DNA of 64,000 nt. Source: Patagioenas fasciata. Lineage: Eukaryota; Chordata; Aves; Columbiformes; Columbidae. Under the pieces are notes generated by a model that had not been told where the DNA came from, ran no database searches, and worked only from the letters and a program-made list of their open reading frames with translations. The stretch is taken from positions 10,404,501 through 10,468,500 of the forward strand of contig NC_092540.1 of the NCBI RefSeq assembly GCF_037038585.1, read 5' to 3'. A program made the translations under genes and the position numbers. This document shows, in pieces, positions 36,820 to 49,300 of this stretch. Positions within the stretch are counted from its first letter, which is position 1. Every line of letters begins with the position of its first letter.

Positions 36820-37540
36820 GCTGGGTGTTCAAAGGGACGGTTCCCTCTCCACATCATGCAGCCGAAGTTACATGGAGTAAATGGATTGCACTGATCACGC
36901 AATGAGCTCGAATTGGGAGTCCCAACCGTCCAGGGATATTAGAAGTGATTACAGACTGGCCAGAAAGCAAAGACTTTGGGATGTCTCCAGATGAGGAGGA
37001 AGTAAAACGTGCTGAAGAAGCACCACCATATAATCCGCTTTCAGAGACTGATAAGCAGTGTGCACTGTTCACAGGTGGATCCTGTCGTCTGTAGGAAAAC
37101 ATCGAAGGTGAAAGCTGCTGTGTGGAGTCCCACACGACAAGTTACAGAAGCCACTGAAGGACAAGGTGAATCCAGTCAGTTTGCAGCAGTGAAAGCCATC
37201 CAGCTGGCTTTGGACATTGCCGAACGAGAGAAGTGGCCAATGCTTTGTCTCTATACTGACTCATGGATGGGAGCAAATGCCTTGTGGGGGTGGCTACGGC
37301 AATGGAAGAAAAGTAACTGGCAGCGCAGAGGTGAAACCATTGGGAACCACGCTGTGGCAAGACATTGCTGCTCGGCTGGAGAGCCTGCCTGGGGAAGTTG
37401 GTCATGTAGATGCTCATGTGCCTAAAAGTCGAGCCACCGAGGAACATCGAAACAACCAACAAGCAGATCAAGCTGCTAAGATTAAAGTAGCTGAGGTGGA
37501 CTTGGACTGGCAACATAAAGGTGAACTTTTCCTAGCTCGG
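36820..37540 (+). pseudogene. pol: Retroviral RNase H region (broken)
   Basis: RNase H would remove RNA from RNA-DNA hybrids during reverse transcription. The first motif reads FTGGS at 37068-37082, with glycine (37074-37076) where the family has its first catalytic aspartate. A stop follows at 37092-37094, and the frame changes before AAVWSPTRQVTEATE. The later YTDSW motif (about 37253-37267) is kept. Another frameshift near 37330-37360 leads to the HVDAHVPKSR segment (about 37400-37430). An additional stop lies near 36901. The domain is inactive on both motif and frame grounds. Confidence 0.85.
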
Positions 37541-38398
37541 TGGGCCCATGGTGCTTCAGGGCATCAAGGTAGAGATGCAACATGAAAATGGGCTCGTGAT
37601 CGAGGGGTGGATTTAACTATGGACACTGTTTCACAGGTTATTCATGAATGTGAAACTTGCGCCGAAATCAAACAAGCAAAACGGTTAAAACCTGTATGGT
37701 ATGGGGGGCGATGGTTAAAGTGTAAGTATGGAGAAGCTTGGCAGATTGATTATATTACACTTCCACAAACACGTCAAGGTAAGCGTTATGTACTTACAAT
37801 GGTGGAAGCAACCACTGGATGGTTGGAAACATCTGCCGTACCTCCTGCTACAGCCCGAAATACCATCTTGGGCCTTGAGAAGCAAGTCCTTTGGTGGCCG
37901 GGTACGCCAGAAAGAATTGAATCAGACAATGGTACTCATTTCAAAAACAGTATTATAGACAATTGGGCCAAAGAACATGGTATTGAGTGGGTGTATCATA
38001 TTCCATATCATGCACCAGCCTCTGGGAAAACTGAAAGGTGCAATGGTTTGTTAAAAACTACACTAAAGGCACTTGGTGGTGGAGCCTTTAAAAACTGGGA
38101 TTCACATTTAGCAAAAGCCACTTGGTTGGTCAACACCAGGGGATCAACCAATCGAGCCGGGCCTGCCCAATCAGAAATTCTATGGACTGTGGAAGGAGAT
38201 AAAGTCCCTGTAGTACACATGGAAAATATCTTAGGAAAGGCAGTCTGGGTTCCTCCTGCCTCAGGCACAGGCAAACCTATTCGTGGGATTGTTTTTGCCC
38301 AGGGACCTGGCAGCACCTGGTGGGTGATGCTTAAGGATGGAGAAGTTCGGTGTGCACCTCAAGGGGATTTGATTTTAGGTGAAAATGTGCAATGCTGA
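37541..38398 (+). pseudogene. pol: Retroviral integrase with one internal stop
   Basis: Integrase joins viral DNA to host DNA. The N-terminal HHCC zinc finger is visible: histidines at 37547-37549 and 37562-37564 (HxxxxH), and CETC as the CxxC pair at codons 15-18 of the 263-codon frame that opens at 37607. A TGA at 37583-37585 interrupts the finger in the same frame. Downstream, the 263-codon frame is open to its end and keeps the full D,D(35)E triad: D48 (WQIDYI), D107 (ESDNGTHF) and E143 (GKTERCNGLL). The C-terminal domain ends at LILGENVQC. It is the best-preserved part of the element. Confidence 0.88.
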
Positions 38399-38763
38399 AC
38401 TGTACGATGTGAATTGCCGCACTAACAATGTTTAATAAGTGTCTTTCAGATCAAGACAATGGTGATGAAACCAGCGCTGGCTTCTTCGAGTGGCGCCCGA
38501 CACCTTCTTGGAAGTTGGTGTCCTTAACCCACCAACAGGGGTCATGAGATGCACTTGGACCATTTTCCCTGCCCTGGGAGACTGTGGTGACAAAATGAAC
38601 TTAATGAACTTTTCAAAGGATGGTCCACTGATTAATTACTCCTGTGTATATATGTACATATGTATATATATATATATAGTAGTAGTGATTAATTAGATTG
38701 TATTGATAGATTGTATTGATAAGGTTTAAGTATTCAGTGAATGTCATATGATAAGGGGTGGAA
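38399..38763 (+). other. Retroviral 3' noncoding stretch without env
   Basis: This lies between the integrase stop and the LTR. It contains no envelope-like frame, a TATATA-rich simple repeat at about 38646-38680, and the polypurine tract AAGGGGTGGAA at 38753-38763, the usual primer for plus-strand DNA synthesis. Confidence 0.75.
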
Positions 38764-39423
38764 TGTCCTGGTTTTGTTAAAAACAAGTTTCTCTTTTAGT
38801 GAATTTGCCTGTTCAGCTCAAGCCTTCATGTCAGCTGCATTTTCCTGGAGAACCAGACACATGTTTTGGTTAAACCCAGCAAGGGAATGAAAACTTATTG
38901 ACAAGCACAGATGGACATCTCGCGAGAGGGGCAACGAGAAACTGGTGATCGAGAGACTGACCAACGGTGAATAACATTCCATTCACGTGAATACTTCATA
39001 TAAAAGTGGGAGATCACGAGGATCTCGCCCCTTTTCCCTTTCTCCCTTTTTTCCTCATGGCTGACATCAGGAGAGGACCTTGCTGGTCGTCCCTGCGAAC
39101 TGAGGCCAGTGAGAGACTGAATCCAGCTCCGGTTGGCTGCAGAGTCTGATCCAGGACTTTGGGTGCTGGCTCTGCAGTTGCTCAGACTTACAAGATTGGT
39201 TTTGTATATTTGTATTATTTTCTCTGTTCTCATCAGTAGCATCAGTAAAACATCTTGAACTTTTCCAGCTCTCTCCCCTCTGTGCTTCTTCCCCTCCCGA
39301 TCGCCTGTGCTGAGTGGGAAGGGGGGAGAGGGAGGGGCAAAAGGGGGAATTGGGGGGGGGAGAGGAGGTTGACAACACATCTGCCAGGGTTTGATTGTCA
39401 CCCCGCAATCCTAACCCTCGACA
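38764..39423 (+). repeat. Retroviral 3' LTR, 660 bp
   Basis: It starts TGTCCTGGTTTTG right after the polypurine tract and ends CCTCGACA, giving a 4-bp TGTC/GACA terminal inverted repeat. A TATA box TATAAAAG is at 38999-39006 and an AGTAAA polyadenylation variant at 39244-39249, placed as expected for U3-R-U5. A G-rich run occupies 39319-39366. The next base starts a minisatellite A unit, so the provirus or its LTR integrated into, or recombined with, the array. Confidence 0.88.
38999..39006 (+). promoter_or_regulatory. LTR TATA box
   Basis: TATAAAAG lies about 245 bp before the AGTAAA of the same LTR. It would be the promoter of the 3' LTR and could drive transcription into the adjacent minisatellite A block. 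Confidence 0.65.
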
Positions 39424-39439
39424 GGGACAAAGGGGGTCC

Positions 39440-42400
39440 CCAGGATGTCACAATGGGCCCTGGGGACAAAGAGGGGTCCCCTGAATGTCACAATGGGCCC
39501 TGGGGACAAGGGGGTGCCGAGGATGTCACAATGGGCCCTGGGGACAATGGGGGTCCTGGGACGTCACAATGGGCCCTGGGGACACAGAGGGGCCCTGGGA
39601 CGTCACAATCAGTCCTGGGGACAAGGTGGGGTCCCCTGAGAGTCACAATGAGCCCTGGGAAGAGAGGGGGCTCCCAAGGACATCACAATGGGCCCTGGGA
39701 ACAATGGGGGGTCCTGGGACGTCACAATTGGCCCTGGGGACAAGGGGGGGTACCCATAGTGTCACAATGGGTCCTGGGGAAAAATGGGGTCCCCAGGATG
39801 TCACAATGGGCCCTGGGGACAATGTGGGGTCCTGGGATGTCACAATGGGCCCCAGTGACAAAGGGGGTCCCCTGAATGTTACAATAGGTCCTGAGGACAG
39901 TGGGGGGTCCTGGGACGTCACAATGGGCCGTGGGGACAAGGAGGGATCCCCAGGATGTCACAATGGGCCCTGGGGACAACGGGGGGTCCTAAGATGTCAC
40001 AATGGGCCCTGGGGCCAACCAGGGATCCCCAGGATGTCACAATGGGCCCTGGACACAATGGGGGGTCCTGGGACGTCACAATGGGCCCCGTTGACAAGGG
40101 GGCATCCCCAGGATGTCAAAATGCGCCCTGGGGCCCAGGGGGGTCCTGCGATGTCACAATGGGCCCTGGGGACAAAGGGAGTCCCCTGGATGTCACAATG
40201 GACTCTGGGGACAAAGGGGATCCCCACGGTATCAGAATGGGCCCTGGGGACAAAGGGGGGTCCTGCGATGTCACAATGAGCCCTGTGGACAAGGGTGGTA
40301 CCCACGGTGTCACAATGGGCCCTGGGCACAAGGGGGGGTCCCCATAGTGTCACAATGGGTCCTGGGGACAAGTGGGGTCCCCAGGATGTGACAATGTGTC
40401 CTGGGGACAATGTGGGGTCCTGGGATGTCACAATGGGCCCCAGTGACAAAGGGGTCCCCTGAATGTCAGAATGGGTCCTAGGGACAATGGGGGGTCCAGG
40501 GACGTCAGAACGGGCACTGGGGACAAGGAGGGATCCCCAGGATGTCACAATGGGCCCTGGGGACAATGGGGGGTCCTGGGACGTCACAATGGGCCCCAGT
40601 GACAAGGGGGGGTCCCCAGGATGTCACAATGGGCCCTGGGGACAAAGAGGGGTCCCCTGAATGTCACAATGGGCCCTGGTGACAAGGGGGTGCAGTGGAT
40701 GTCACAATGGGCCCTGGGGACAATGGGGGGGTCCTGGAAAGTCACAATGGGCCCTGGGGACAATGGGGGTCCCCAGGATGTCACAATGGGCCCTGGGGAC
40801 AATGGGGTTGCCCAGGATGTCACAATGGGCCCTGGGGACAATGGGAGTCCCCAAGGTGTCAGAACGAGCCCTGGGGACAAAGTGGAATCCTGGAATGTCA
40901 CAATGGCCCCCAGTGACAAAGGGGTTCCCCATGGTGTCACAATGGGCCCTGGGGACAAAAGGGGTCCCCAGGATTTCACAATAGCACTGGGGACAAAGGG
41001 GGGTCATGGGATGTCACAATGGGCCCTGGGGACAAGGGAGATCCCCATGGTGTCACAATAAGCCCTGGGGACAAAGTGTGGTCCTGGGATGTCACAATGG
41101 GCTCTGGGGACAAGGAGGATCCCCAGGATGTCACAATGGCCCCCAGTGACAAAGGGGTTCCCCATGGTGTCACAATGGGCCCTGGGGACAAAAGGGGTCG
41201 CCAGGATTTCACAATAGCACTGGGGACAAAGGGGGGTCATGGGATGTCACAATGGGCCCCAGTGACAAAGAGGGTCCTCATGGTGCCACAATGGGCCCTG
41301 GGGACAAAGGGGGTCCCCAGGATGTCACAATGGGCTCTGGGGACAAGGAGGGTCCCCAGGATGTCACAATGGGCCCTGTGGACAAAGGGGGTCCCCACAG
41401 TATCAGAATAGGCCCTGGGGACAAAGGGGGGTCCCCTAAATGTCACAATGGGTCCTGGGGACAATGGGGGGTCCTGGGACATCACAATGGGCCCTGGGGA
41501 CAAGAGGGGGTCCCCAGGATGTCACAATGGGCCCTGGGGACAAAGAGGAGTCCCCTGAATGTCACAATGGGCCCTGGGGACAAGGGGGTGCCGAGGAAGT
41601 CACAATGGGCCCTGGGGACAATGGGGGTCCTGGGACGTCACAATGGGCCCTGGGGACACAGAGGGGCCCTGGGACGTCACAATCAGTCCTGGGGACAAGG
41701 TGGGGTCCCCTGAGAGTCACAATGAGCCCTGGGAAGAGAGGGGGCTCCCAAGGACATCACAATGGGCCCTGGGAACAATGGGGGGTCCTGGGACGTCACA
41801 ATTGGCCCTGGGGACAAGGGGGGGTACCCATAGTGTCACAATGGGTCCTGGGGAAAAATGGGGTCCCCAGGATGTCACAATGGGCCCTGGGGACAATGTG
41901 GGGTCCTGGGATGTCACAATGGGCCCCAGTGACAAAGGGGGTCCCCTGAATGTTACAATAGGTCCTGAGGACAGTGGGGGGTCCTGGGACGTCACAATGG
42001 GCCGTGGGGACAAGGAGGGATCCCCAGGATGTCACAATGGGCCCTGGGGACAACGGGGGGTCCTAAGACGTCACAATGGGCCCTGGGGCCAAGCAGGGAT
42101 CCCCAGGATGTCACAATGGGCCCTGGACACAATGGGGGGTCCTGGGACGTCACAATGGGCCCCGTTGACAAGGGGGCATCCCCAGGATGTCAAAATGCGC
42201 CCTGGGGCCCAGGGGGGTCCTGCGATGTCACAATGGGCCCTGGGGACAAAGGGGATCCCCACGGTATCAGAATGGGCCCTGGGGACAAAGGGGGGTCCTG
42301 CGATGTCACAATGAGCCCTGTGGACAAGGGTGGTACCCACGGTGTCACAATGGGCCCTGGGCACAAGGGGGGGTCCCCATAGTGTCACAATGGGTCCTGG

Positions 42401-43308
42401 GGACAAGTGGGGTCCCCAGGATGTGACAATGTGTCCTGGGGACAATGTGGGGTCCTGGGATGTCACAATGGGCCCCAGTGACAAAGGGGTCCCCTGAATG
42501 TCAGAATGGGTCCTAGGGACAATGGGGGGTCCAGGGACGTCAGAACGGGCACTGGGGACAAGGAGGGATCCCCAGGATGTCACAATGGGCCCTGGGGACA
42601 ATGGGGGGTCCTGGGACGTCACAATGGGCCCCAGTGACAAGGGGGGGTCCCCAGGATGTCACAATGGGCCCTGGGGACAAAGAGGGGTCCCCTGAATGTC
42701 ACAATGGGCCCTGGGGACAAGGGGGTGCAGTGGATGTCACAATGGGCCCTGGGGACAATGGGGGGTCCTGGAAAGTCACAATGGGCCCTGGGGACAATGG
42801 GGGTCCCCAGGATGTCACAATGGGCCCTGGGGACAATGGGGTTGCCCAGGATGTCACAATGGGCCCTGGGGACAATGGGAGTCCCCAAGGTGTCAGAACG
42901 AGCCCTGGGGACAAAGTGGAATCCTGGAATGTCACAATGGCCCCCAGTGACAAAGGGGTTCCCCATGGTGTCACAATGGGCCCTGGGGACAAAAGGGGTC
43001 CCCAGGATTTCACAATACCACTGGGGACAAAGGGGGGTCATGGGATGTCACAATGGGCCCCAGTGACAAAGAGGGTCCTCATGGTGCCACAATGGGCCCT
43101 GGGGACAAAGGGGGTCCCCAGGATGTCACAATGGGCTCTGGGGACAAGGAGGGTCCCCAGGATGTCACAATGGGCCCTGTGGACAAAGGGGGTCCCCACG
43201 GTATCAGAATGGGCCCTGGGGACAAAGGGGGGTCCCCTGAATGTCACAATGGGCCCTGGGGACAATGGGGGGTCCTGGGACATCACAATGGGCCCTGGGG
43301 TCAAGGGG
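39440..43308 (-). repeat. Higher-order duplication in A, 2.07-kb block
   Basis: The order of variant units in 39440-41510 recurs from about 41514, offset 2074 bp. The second copy lacks one 39-bp unit near 42238 (offset then 2035 bp) and about 238 bp corresponding to an internal duplication near 40984-41222 of the first. Rare variants such as CCTGGGGCCCAGGGGGG and GCCCCGTTGACAAGG occur at matching places. Confidence 0.85.
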
Positions 43309-46300
43309 GGGTCCCCAGGATGTCACAATGGGCCCTGGGGACAAAGAGGGGTCCCCTGAATGTCACAATGGGCCCTGGGTACAAGGGGGTGCAGTGGATG
43401 TCACAATGGGCCCTGGGGACAATGGGGGGTGTCCAGGATGTGAGAATGAGTCCTGAGGACAAGGGGGGGTCCCCATGGTGTCACAATGGGTCCCCAGTGA
43501 CAAGGAGGGGTCCCCATGGTGTCACAATAGGCCCTGGGGACAAAGTGGGGTCCAAGAATGTCACAATGGGCCCTGGGGACAAAAGGGGTTGCCATGGTGC
43601 CACAATGGGCCATGGGGTCAAAGGGGACCCCATGGTGCTACAATGGCCCTGGGTACAAAGGGGGGTCCTGGGATGTCACAATGGGCCCTGGGGACAAACG
43701 GAGTGTCCCCACGGTGCCACAACGGGCCCTGGGAGCAAGGGGGTGGCCCCAGGATGTCACAATGGGTCCTGGGGAAAATGTAAGGTCCTGGGCTGTCACA
43801 ATGGACCCTGAGGACAAGGGGGGTCCCCAGGATGTCACAATGAAGTCTTGGGACAAAGGGGTCCCCAGGATGTCACAATGGGGCCTGGGGACCAGGGGGG
43901 GTCCTGGGATGTCACAATGGGCCCCAGTGACAAAGGGGGTCCCTATGGTGCCACAATGGGCCCTGGGGACAAAGGGGGTCCCCTGGATGTCAGAGTGGGC
44001 TCTGGGGACAAGGAGGGTCCCCAGGATGTCACAATGGGCCCTGGGGACAAAGAGCATCCCCAGCATGTTACAATGGGCCCTGGGGATAAAAGGGGGTCCC
44101 CACGGTATCAGAATGGGCCCTGGGGACAAAGGGGGGTCCCCTGAATGTCACAATGGGCCCTGGGGACAATGGGGGGTCCTGGGATGAAACAATGAGCCCT
44201 GCAGACAAGGGTGGTACCCACGGTGTCACAATGGGCACTGGGCACAAGGGGGGGTCCCCATAGTGTCACAATGGGTCCTGGGGACAAGTGGGGTCCCCAG
44301 GATGTCACAATGGGCCCTGGGGACTAAGAGGGGTCCGCAGAATGTCACAATGGGCCCTGGGGACAAGGGGGTGCAGAGGATGTCACAATGGGCCCTGGGG
44401 ACAATGGGGGGTCCCCTGAATGTCAAAATGGGCCCCAGTGACAAGGAGGGATTCCCAGGATGTCACAATGGGCCCTGGAGATAAGGGGGTGTCCCCAGGA
44501 TGTCACAAGAGCCCTGGGGACAATGTGGGGTCCTGGGATGTCACAATGGGCCCCAGTGACAAACGGGGGCCCCTGAAAGTCACAATGGGCCCTGGGGACA
44601 ATGGGGGTCCTGGGACGTCCCAATTGGCCCTGGGGACAAGCAGGGATCCCCAGGATGTCACAATGGGCCCTGGGGACAATGGCGGGTCCTGGGACGTCAC
44701 AATGGGCCCTGGGGACAAGGGGGGGTCCCCAGGATGTCACAATGGGCCCTGGGGAAAAAGAGGGGTCCCCTGAATTTCACAATGGGCCCTGGGGACAATG
44801 GGGGGTCCTGGGATGTCACAATGGGCCCTGGGGACAAAGGGGCCCCCTGAATGTCACAATGGGTCCTGGGGACAATGGTGGGTCCTGGGACGTCACAATG
44901 GGCCCTGGGGACAAGGAGGGATCCCCAGGATGTCACAATGGGCCCTGGGGACAATGGGGGGTCCTGGGACGTCACAATGGGCCCCAGTGACAAGGGGGGG
45001 TTCCCAGGATGTCACAGTGTGCCCTGGGTACAAAGAGGCGTCCCCGGAATGTCACAATGGGCCCTGGGGACAAGGGGGGGTCCCCAGGATGTCACAATGG
45101 GCCCTGGGGACAAAGAGGGGTCCCCTGAATGTCACAATGGGCCCTGGGGACAAGGGGGTGCCCTGAATGTCACAATGGGCCCTGGGGACAATGGGGTTGC
45201 CCAGGATGTCACAATGGGCCCTGGGGACAATGGAAGTCCCCAAGGTGTCAGAACGAGCCCTGGGGACAAAGTGGAATCCTGGAATGTCACAATGGCCCCC
45301 AGTGACAAAGGGGTTCCCCATGGTGTCACAATGGGCCCTGGGGACAAAAGGGGTCCCCAGGATTTCGCAATAGCACTGGGGACAAAGGGGGGTCATGGGA
45401 TGTCACAATGGGCCTTGGGGACACAGAGGGGCCCTAGGACGTCACAATCAGCCCTGGGGACAAGGGGGGGTCCCCTGAAAGTCACAATGAGCCCTGGGAA
45501 CAGAGGGGGCTCCCCAGGACATCACAATGGGCCCTGGGAACAATGGGCGGTCCTGGGACGTCACAATGGGCCCTGGGGACAAGGGGGCGTCTCCAGGATG
45601 TCACAATGGGCCCTGGGGACAAAGAGGGGTCCCTAAAGTGTCACAATGGGCCCTGGGGACACAGAGGGGCCCTGGGATGTCACAATGGGCCCCAGTGACA
45701 AAGGGGGTCCCCATAGTGCCACAATGGGCCGTGGGGACAAAAGGGGTGCCCAGGATGTCACAATGGGCCCTGGGGACCAGGGTGGTCCTGCGATGTCACA
45801 ATGGGCCCTGGGGACAAAGGGTGTCCCCTGGTTTTCACAATGGGCTCTGGGGACAAAGGGGGGTCCTGCGATGTCACAATGAGCCCTGCGGTCAAGGGTG
45901 GTACCCACGGTGTCACAATGGGCCCTGGGAACAAGGGGGGTTCCCTATAGTGTCACAATGGGCCCTGGGGAAAATGGGGTCCCCAGGATGTCACAATGGG
46001 CCCTGGGGACAATGTGGGGTCCTGGGATGTCACAATGGGCCGCAGTGACAAAGGGGTTCCCTGAATGTTACAATGGGTCCTAAGGACAATGGGGGTCCTG
46101 GGACGTCACAATGGGCCCTGGGGTCAAGGAGGGGTCCCCAGGATGTCACAATGGGCCCTGGGGACAAGGGGGGGTCCCCAGGATGTCACAATGTGCCCTG
46201 GGTACAAAGAGGCGTCCCCGAATGTCGCAATGGGCCCTGGGACAAGGTGGGGTCCTAAGACGTCACAATGGGCTCTGGGGCCAAGCAGGGATCCCCAGGA

Positions 46301-49300
46301 TGTCACAATGGGCCCTGGAGACAATGGGGGGTCCTGGGACGTCACAATGGGTCCCGGTGACAAGGGGGCATCCCCAGGATGTCAAAATGCGCCCTGGGGC
46401 CCAGGGTGGTCCTGCGATGTCACAATGGGCCCTGGGGACAAAGGGGGTCCCCTGGATGTCACAATGGGCTCTGGGGACAAAGGGGATCCCCACGGTATCA
46501 GAATGGGCCCTGAGGACAAAGGTGGGTCCTGGGATGTCACAATGAGCCCTGCGGACAAGGGTGGTACCCACGGTGTCACAATAGGCCCTGGGAACAAGGG
46601 GGGGTCCCCATAGTGTCACAATGGGCCCTGGGGACAAGCGGGGGTCTCCATGGTGTCACAATGGGCCCCAGTGACAAAGGGGCTCCCCTGAATGTCACAG
46701 TAGGTTCTGGGGACAATGGGGGGTGCTGGGACGTCACAATGGGCCCTGGGGACAACGAGGGATCCCCAGGATGTCACAATGGGCCCTGGGGACAAGGGGG
46801 TGCAGAGGATGTCACAATGGGCCCTGGGGACAATGTGGGGTCCTGGGATGTCACAATGGGCCCTGGGGACAAGGAGGGATCCCCAGGATGTCACAATGGG
46901 CCCTGGGGACAAAGAGGGGTCCCCTGAATGTCACAATGGGCCCTGGAGAAAATGGGGGGTCCTGGGACGTCACAATGAGCCCTGCGGACAAGGGGGGGTC
47001 CCCATGGTGTCACAATGGGTCCTGGGGACAAGTGGGGTCCCCAGGATGTCACAATGGGCCCTGGGGACAATGTGGGGTCCTGTGATGTCACAATGGGCCC
47101 CAGTGACAAAGGGGGTCCCCTGAATGTCACAATGGGTCCTGGGGACAAACAGGGGTCCCCTGAATGTCACAATGGGCCCTGGGGACAAGGGGGTGCCGAG
47201 GATGTCACAATGGGCCCTGGGGACAATGGGGGGTCCTGGGACGTCACAATGGACCCTGCGGACAAGGAGGGATCCCCAGGATGTCACAATGGGCCCTGGG
47301 GACACTGGGGGGTCCTGAGACGTCACAATGAGCCCTGCGGACAAGGGGGGGTCCCCATGGTGTCACAATGGGTCCTGGGGACAAGTGGGGTCCCCAGGAT
47401 GTCACAATGGGCCCTGGGGACAATGTGGGGTCCTGTGATGTCACAATGGGCCCCAGTGACAAAGGGGGTCCCCTGAATGTCACAATGGGTCCTGGGGACA
47501 ATGGGGGGTCCTGGGACGTCACAATGGGCCCTGGGGAAAAGGAGGGATCCCCAGGATGTCACAATGGGCCCTGGGGACAATGGAGTGTCCTGGGACGTCA
47601 CAATGGGCCCTGGGGACAAGGAGGGATCCCCAGGATGTCACAATGGGCCCTGGGGACAATGGGCGGTCCTGGGACGTCACAATGGGCCCTGAGGACAAGG
47701 AGGAATCCCCAGGATGTCACAATGGGCCCTGGGGACAATGGAGGGTCCTGGGACGTCACAATGGGCCCTGGGGACAAGAGGGGGTCCCCTGGATGTCACA
47801 ATGGGCTCTGGGGAGAAGGAGGGTCCCCAGGACGTCACAATGGGCCTTGGGACAAAGGGGGGTGTCGACGGTGTCACAATGGGCCCCAGTGTCAAAGGGG
47901 GTCCCCATGGTGCCACAATGGGCCCTGGAGACAAAGGGGGTCCCTTGGATGTCACAATGGGCTCTGGGGACAAGGAGGGTCCCCAGGATGTCACAATGGG
48001 CCGTGGGGACAAGGAGGGATCCCCAGGATGTCAAAATGGGCCCTGGGGACAATGGGGGGTCCTGGGACGTCACAATGGCCCCAGTGACAAGAGGGGGTCC
48101 CCAGGATGTCACAATGGGCCCTGGGGACAAAGAGGGGTCCCCTGAATGTCACAATGGGCCCTGGGGACAATGGGGGGTCCTGGGACGTCACAATGGCCCC
48201 AGTGACAAGAGGGGGTCCCCAGGATGTCACAATGGGCCCTGGGAACAAACAGGGGTCCCCTGAATGTCACAATGGGCCCTGGGGACAAGGGGGTGCAGAG
48301 GATGTCACAATGGGCCCTGGGGACAATGGGGGGTCCTGGGACGTCACAATGGGCCCTGCGGACAAGGAGGGATCCCCAGGATGTCACAATGGGCCCTGGG
48401 GACAATGGGGGGTCCTGGGATGTCACAATGAGCCCTGGGGACAAGGAGGGATCCCCAGGATGTCAAAATGGGCCCTGGGAACAAGGGGGGGTCCCCATAG
48501 TGTCACAATGGGCCCTGGGGACAAGGATGGATCCCCAGGATGTCACAATGGGCCCTGGGAACAATGGGGGGTCCTGGGACGTCACAATGGGCTGTGGGGA
48601 CAAGGGGGGGTCCCCAGGATGTCACAATGTGCCCTGGGTTTCAAAGAGGCGTCCCCTGAATGTCACAATGGGCCCTGGGGACAATGGGGGGTCCTAAGAC
48701 GTCACAATGGGCCCTGAGGACAAGGAGGGATCCCCAGGATGTCACAATGGGCCCTGGGGACAATGGGGGGTCCTGGGACGTCACAATGTGCCCCAGTGAC
48801 AAGGGGGGGTCCCCAGGATGTCACAATGGGCCCTGGGGACAAAGAGGGGTCCCCTGAATGTCACAATGGGCCCTGGGGACAAGGGGGTGCAGTGGATGTC
48901 ACAATGGGCCCTGGGGACAATGGGGGGTCCTGGAATGTCACAATGGACCCTGGGGACAAAGGGGATGTCCACATGGTGCCACAATGGGCCCTGGGAGCAA
49001 GGGGGTCCCCAGGATGTCACAAAGGGTCCTGGGGACAATGGGAGGTGCCCAAGATGTCACAATGGACCCTGAGGACAAGCAGGGGTCTCCATGGTGTCAC
49101 AATGGGTCCCCAGTGACAAGGGGGGGTCCCCATGGTGTCACAATGGGCCCTGGGGACAAACGTGGTTCCCCTCAATATCAAAATGGGTCCTGGGGAAAAA
49201 GTGGGCTCCTCGGATGTCACAATGGACACTGGGGACAACGGGAGGTCCTGGGACGTCACAATGGGCCCTGGGGACAAAGTTGGTCCCCACGATGTCTCAA

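Larger units (their letters stand above)
36068..39423 (+). mobile_element. Truncated endogenous retrovirus (ERV-L-like), pol plus 3' LTR
   Basis: This old retroviral insertion lacks its 5' LTR, gag, protease and the first half of reverse transcriptase. In order it holds the C-terminal half of RT, RNase H, integrase, a 365-bp 3' noncoding stretch with no env, a polypurine tract and a complete 660-bp 3' LTR with TGTC...GACA ends. The lack of env, the integrase sequence around its catalytic glutamate and the TGTCCTGG LTR start resemble avian class III (ERV-L) elements; the class is a judgement from motifs. Several frameshifts and stops make it non-functional. The LTR joins minisatellite A directly. 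Confidence 0.9.
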
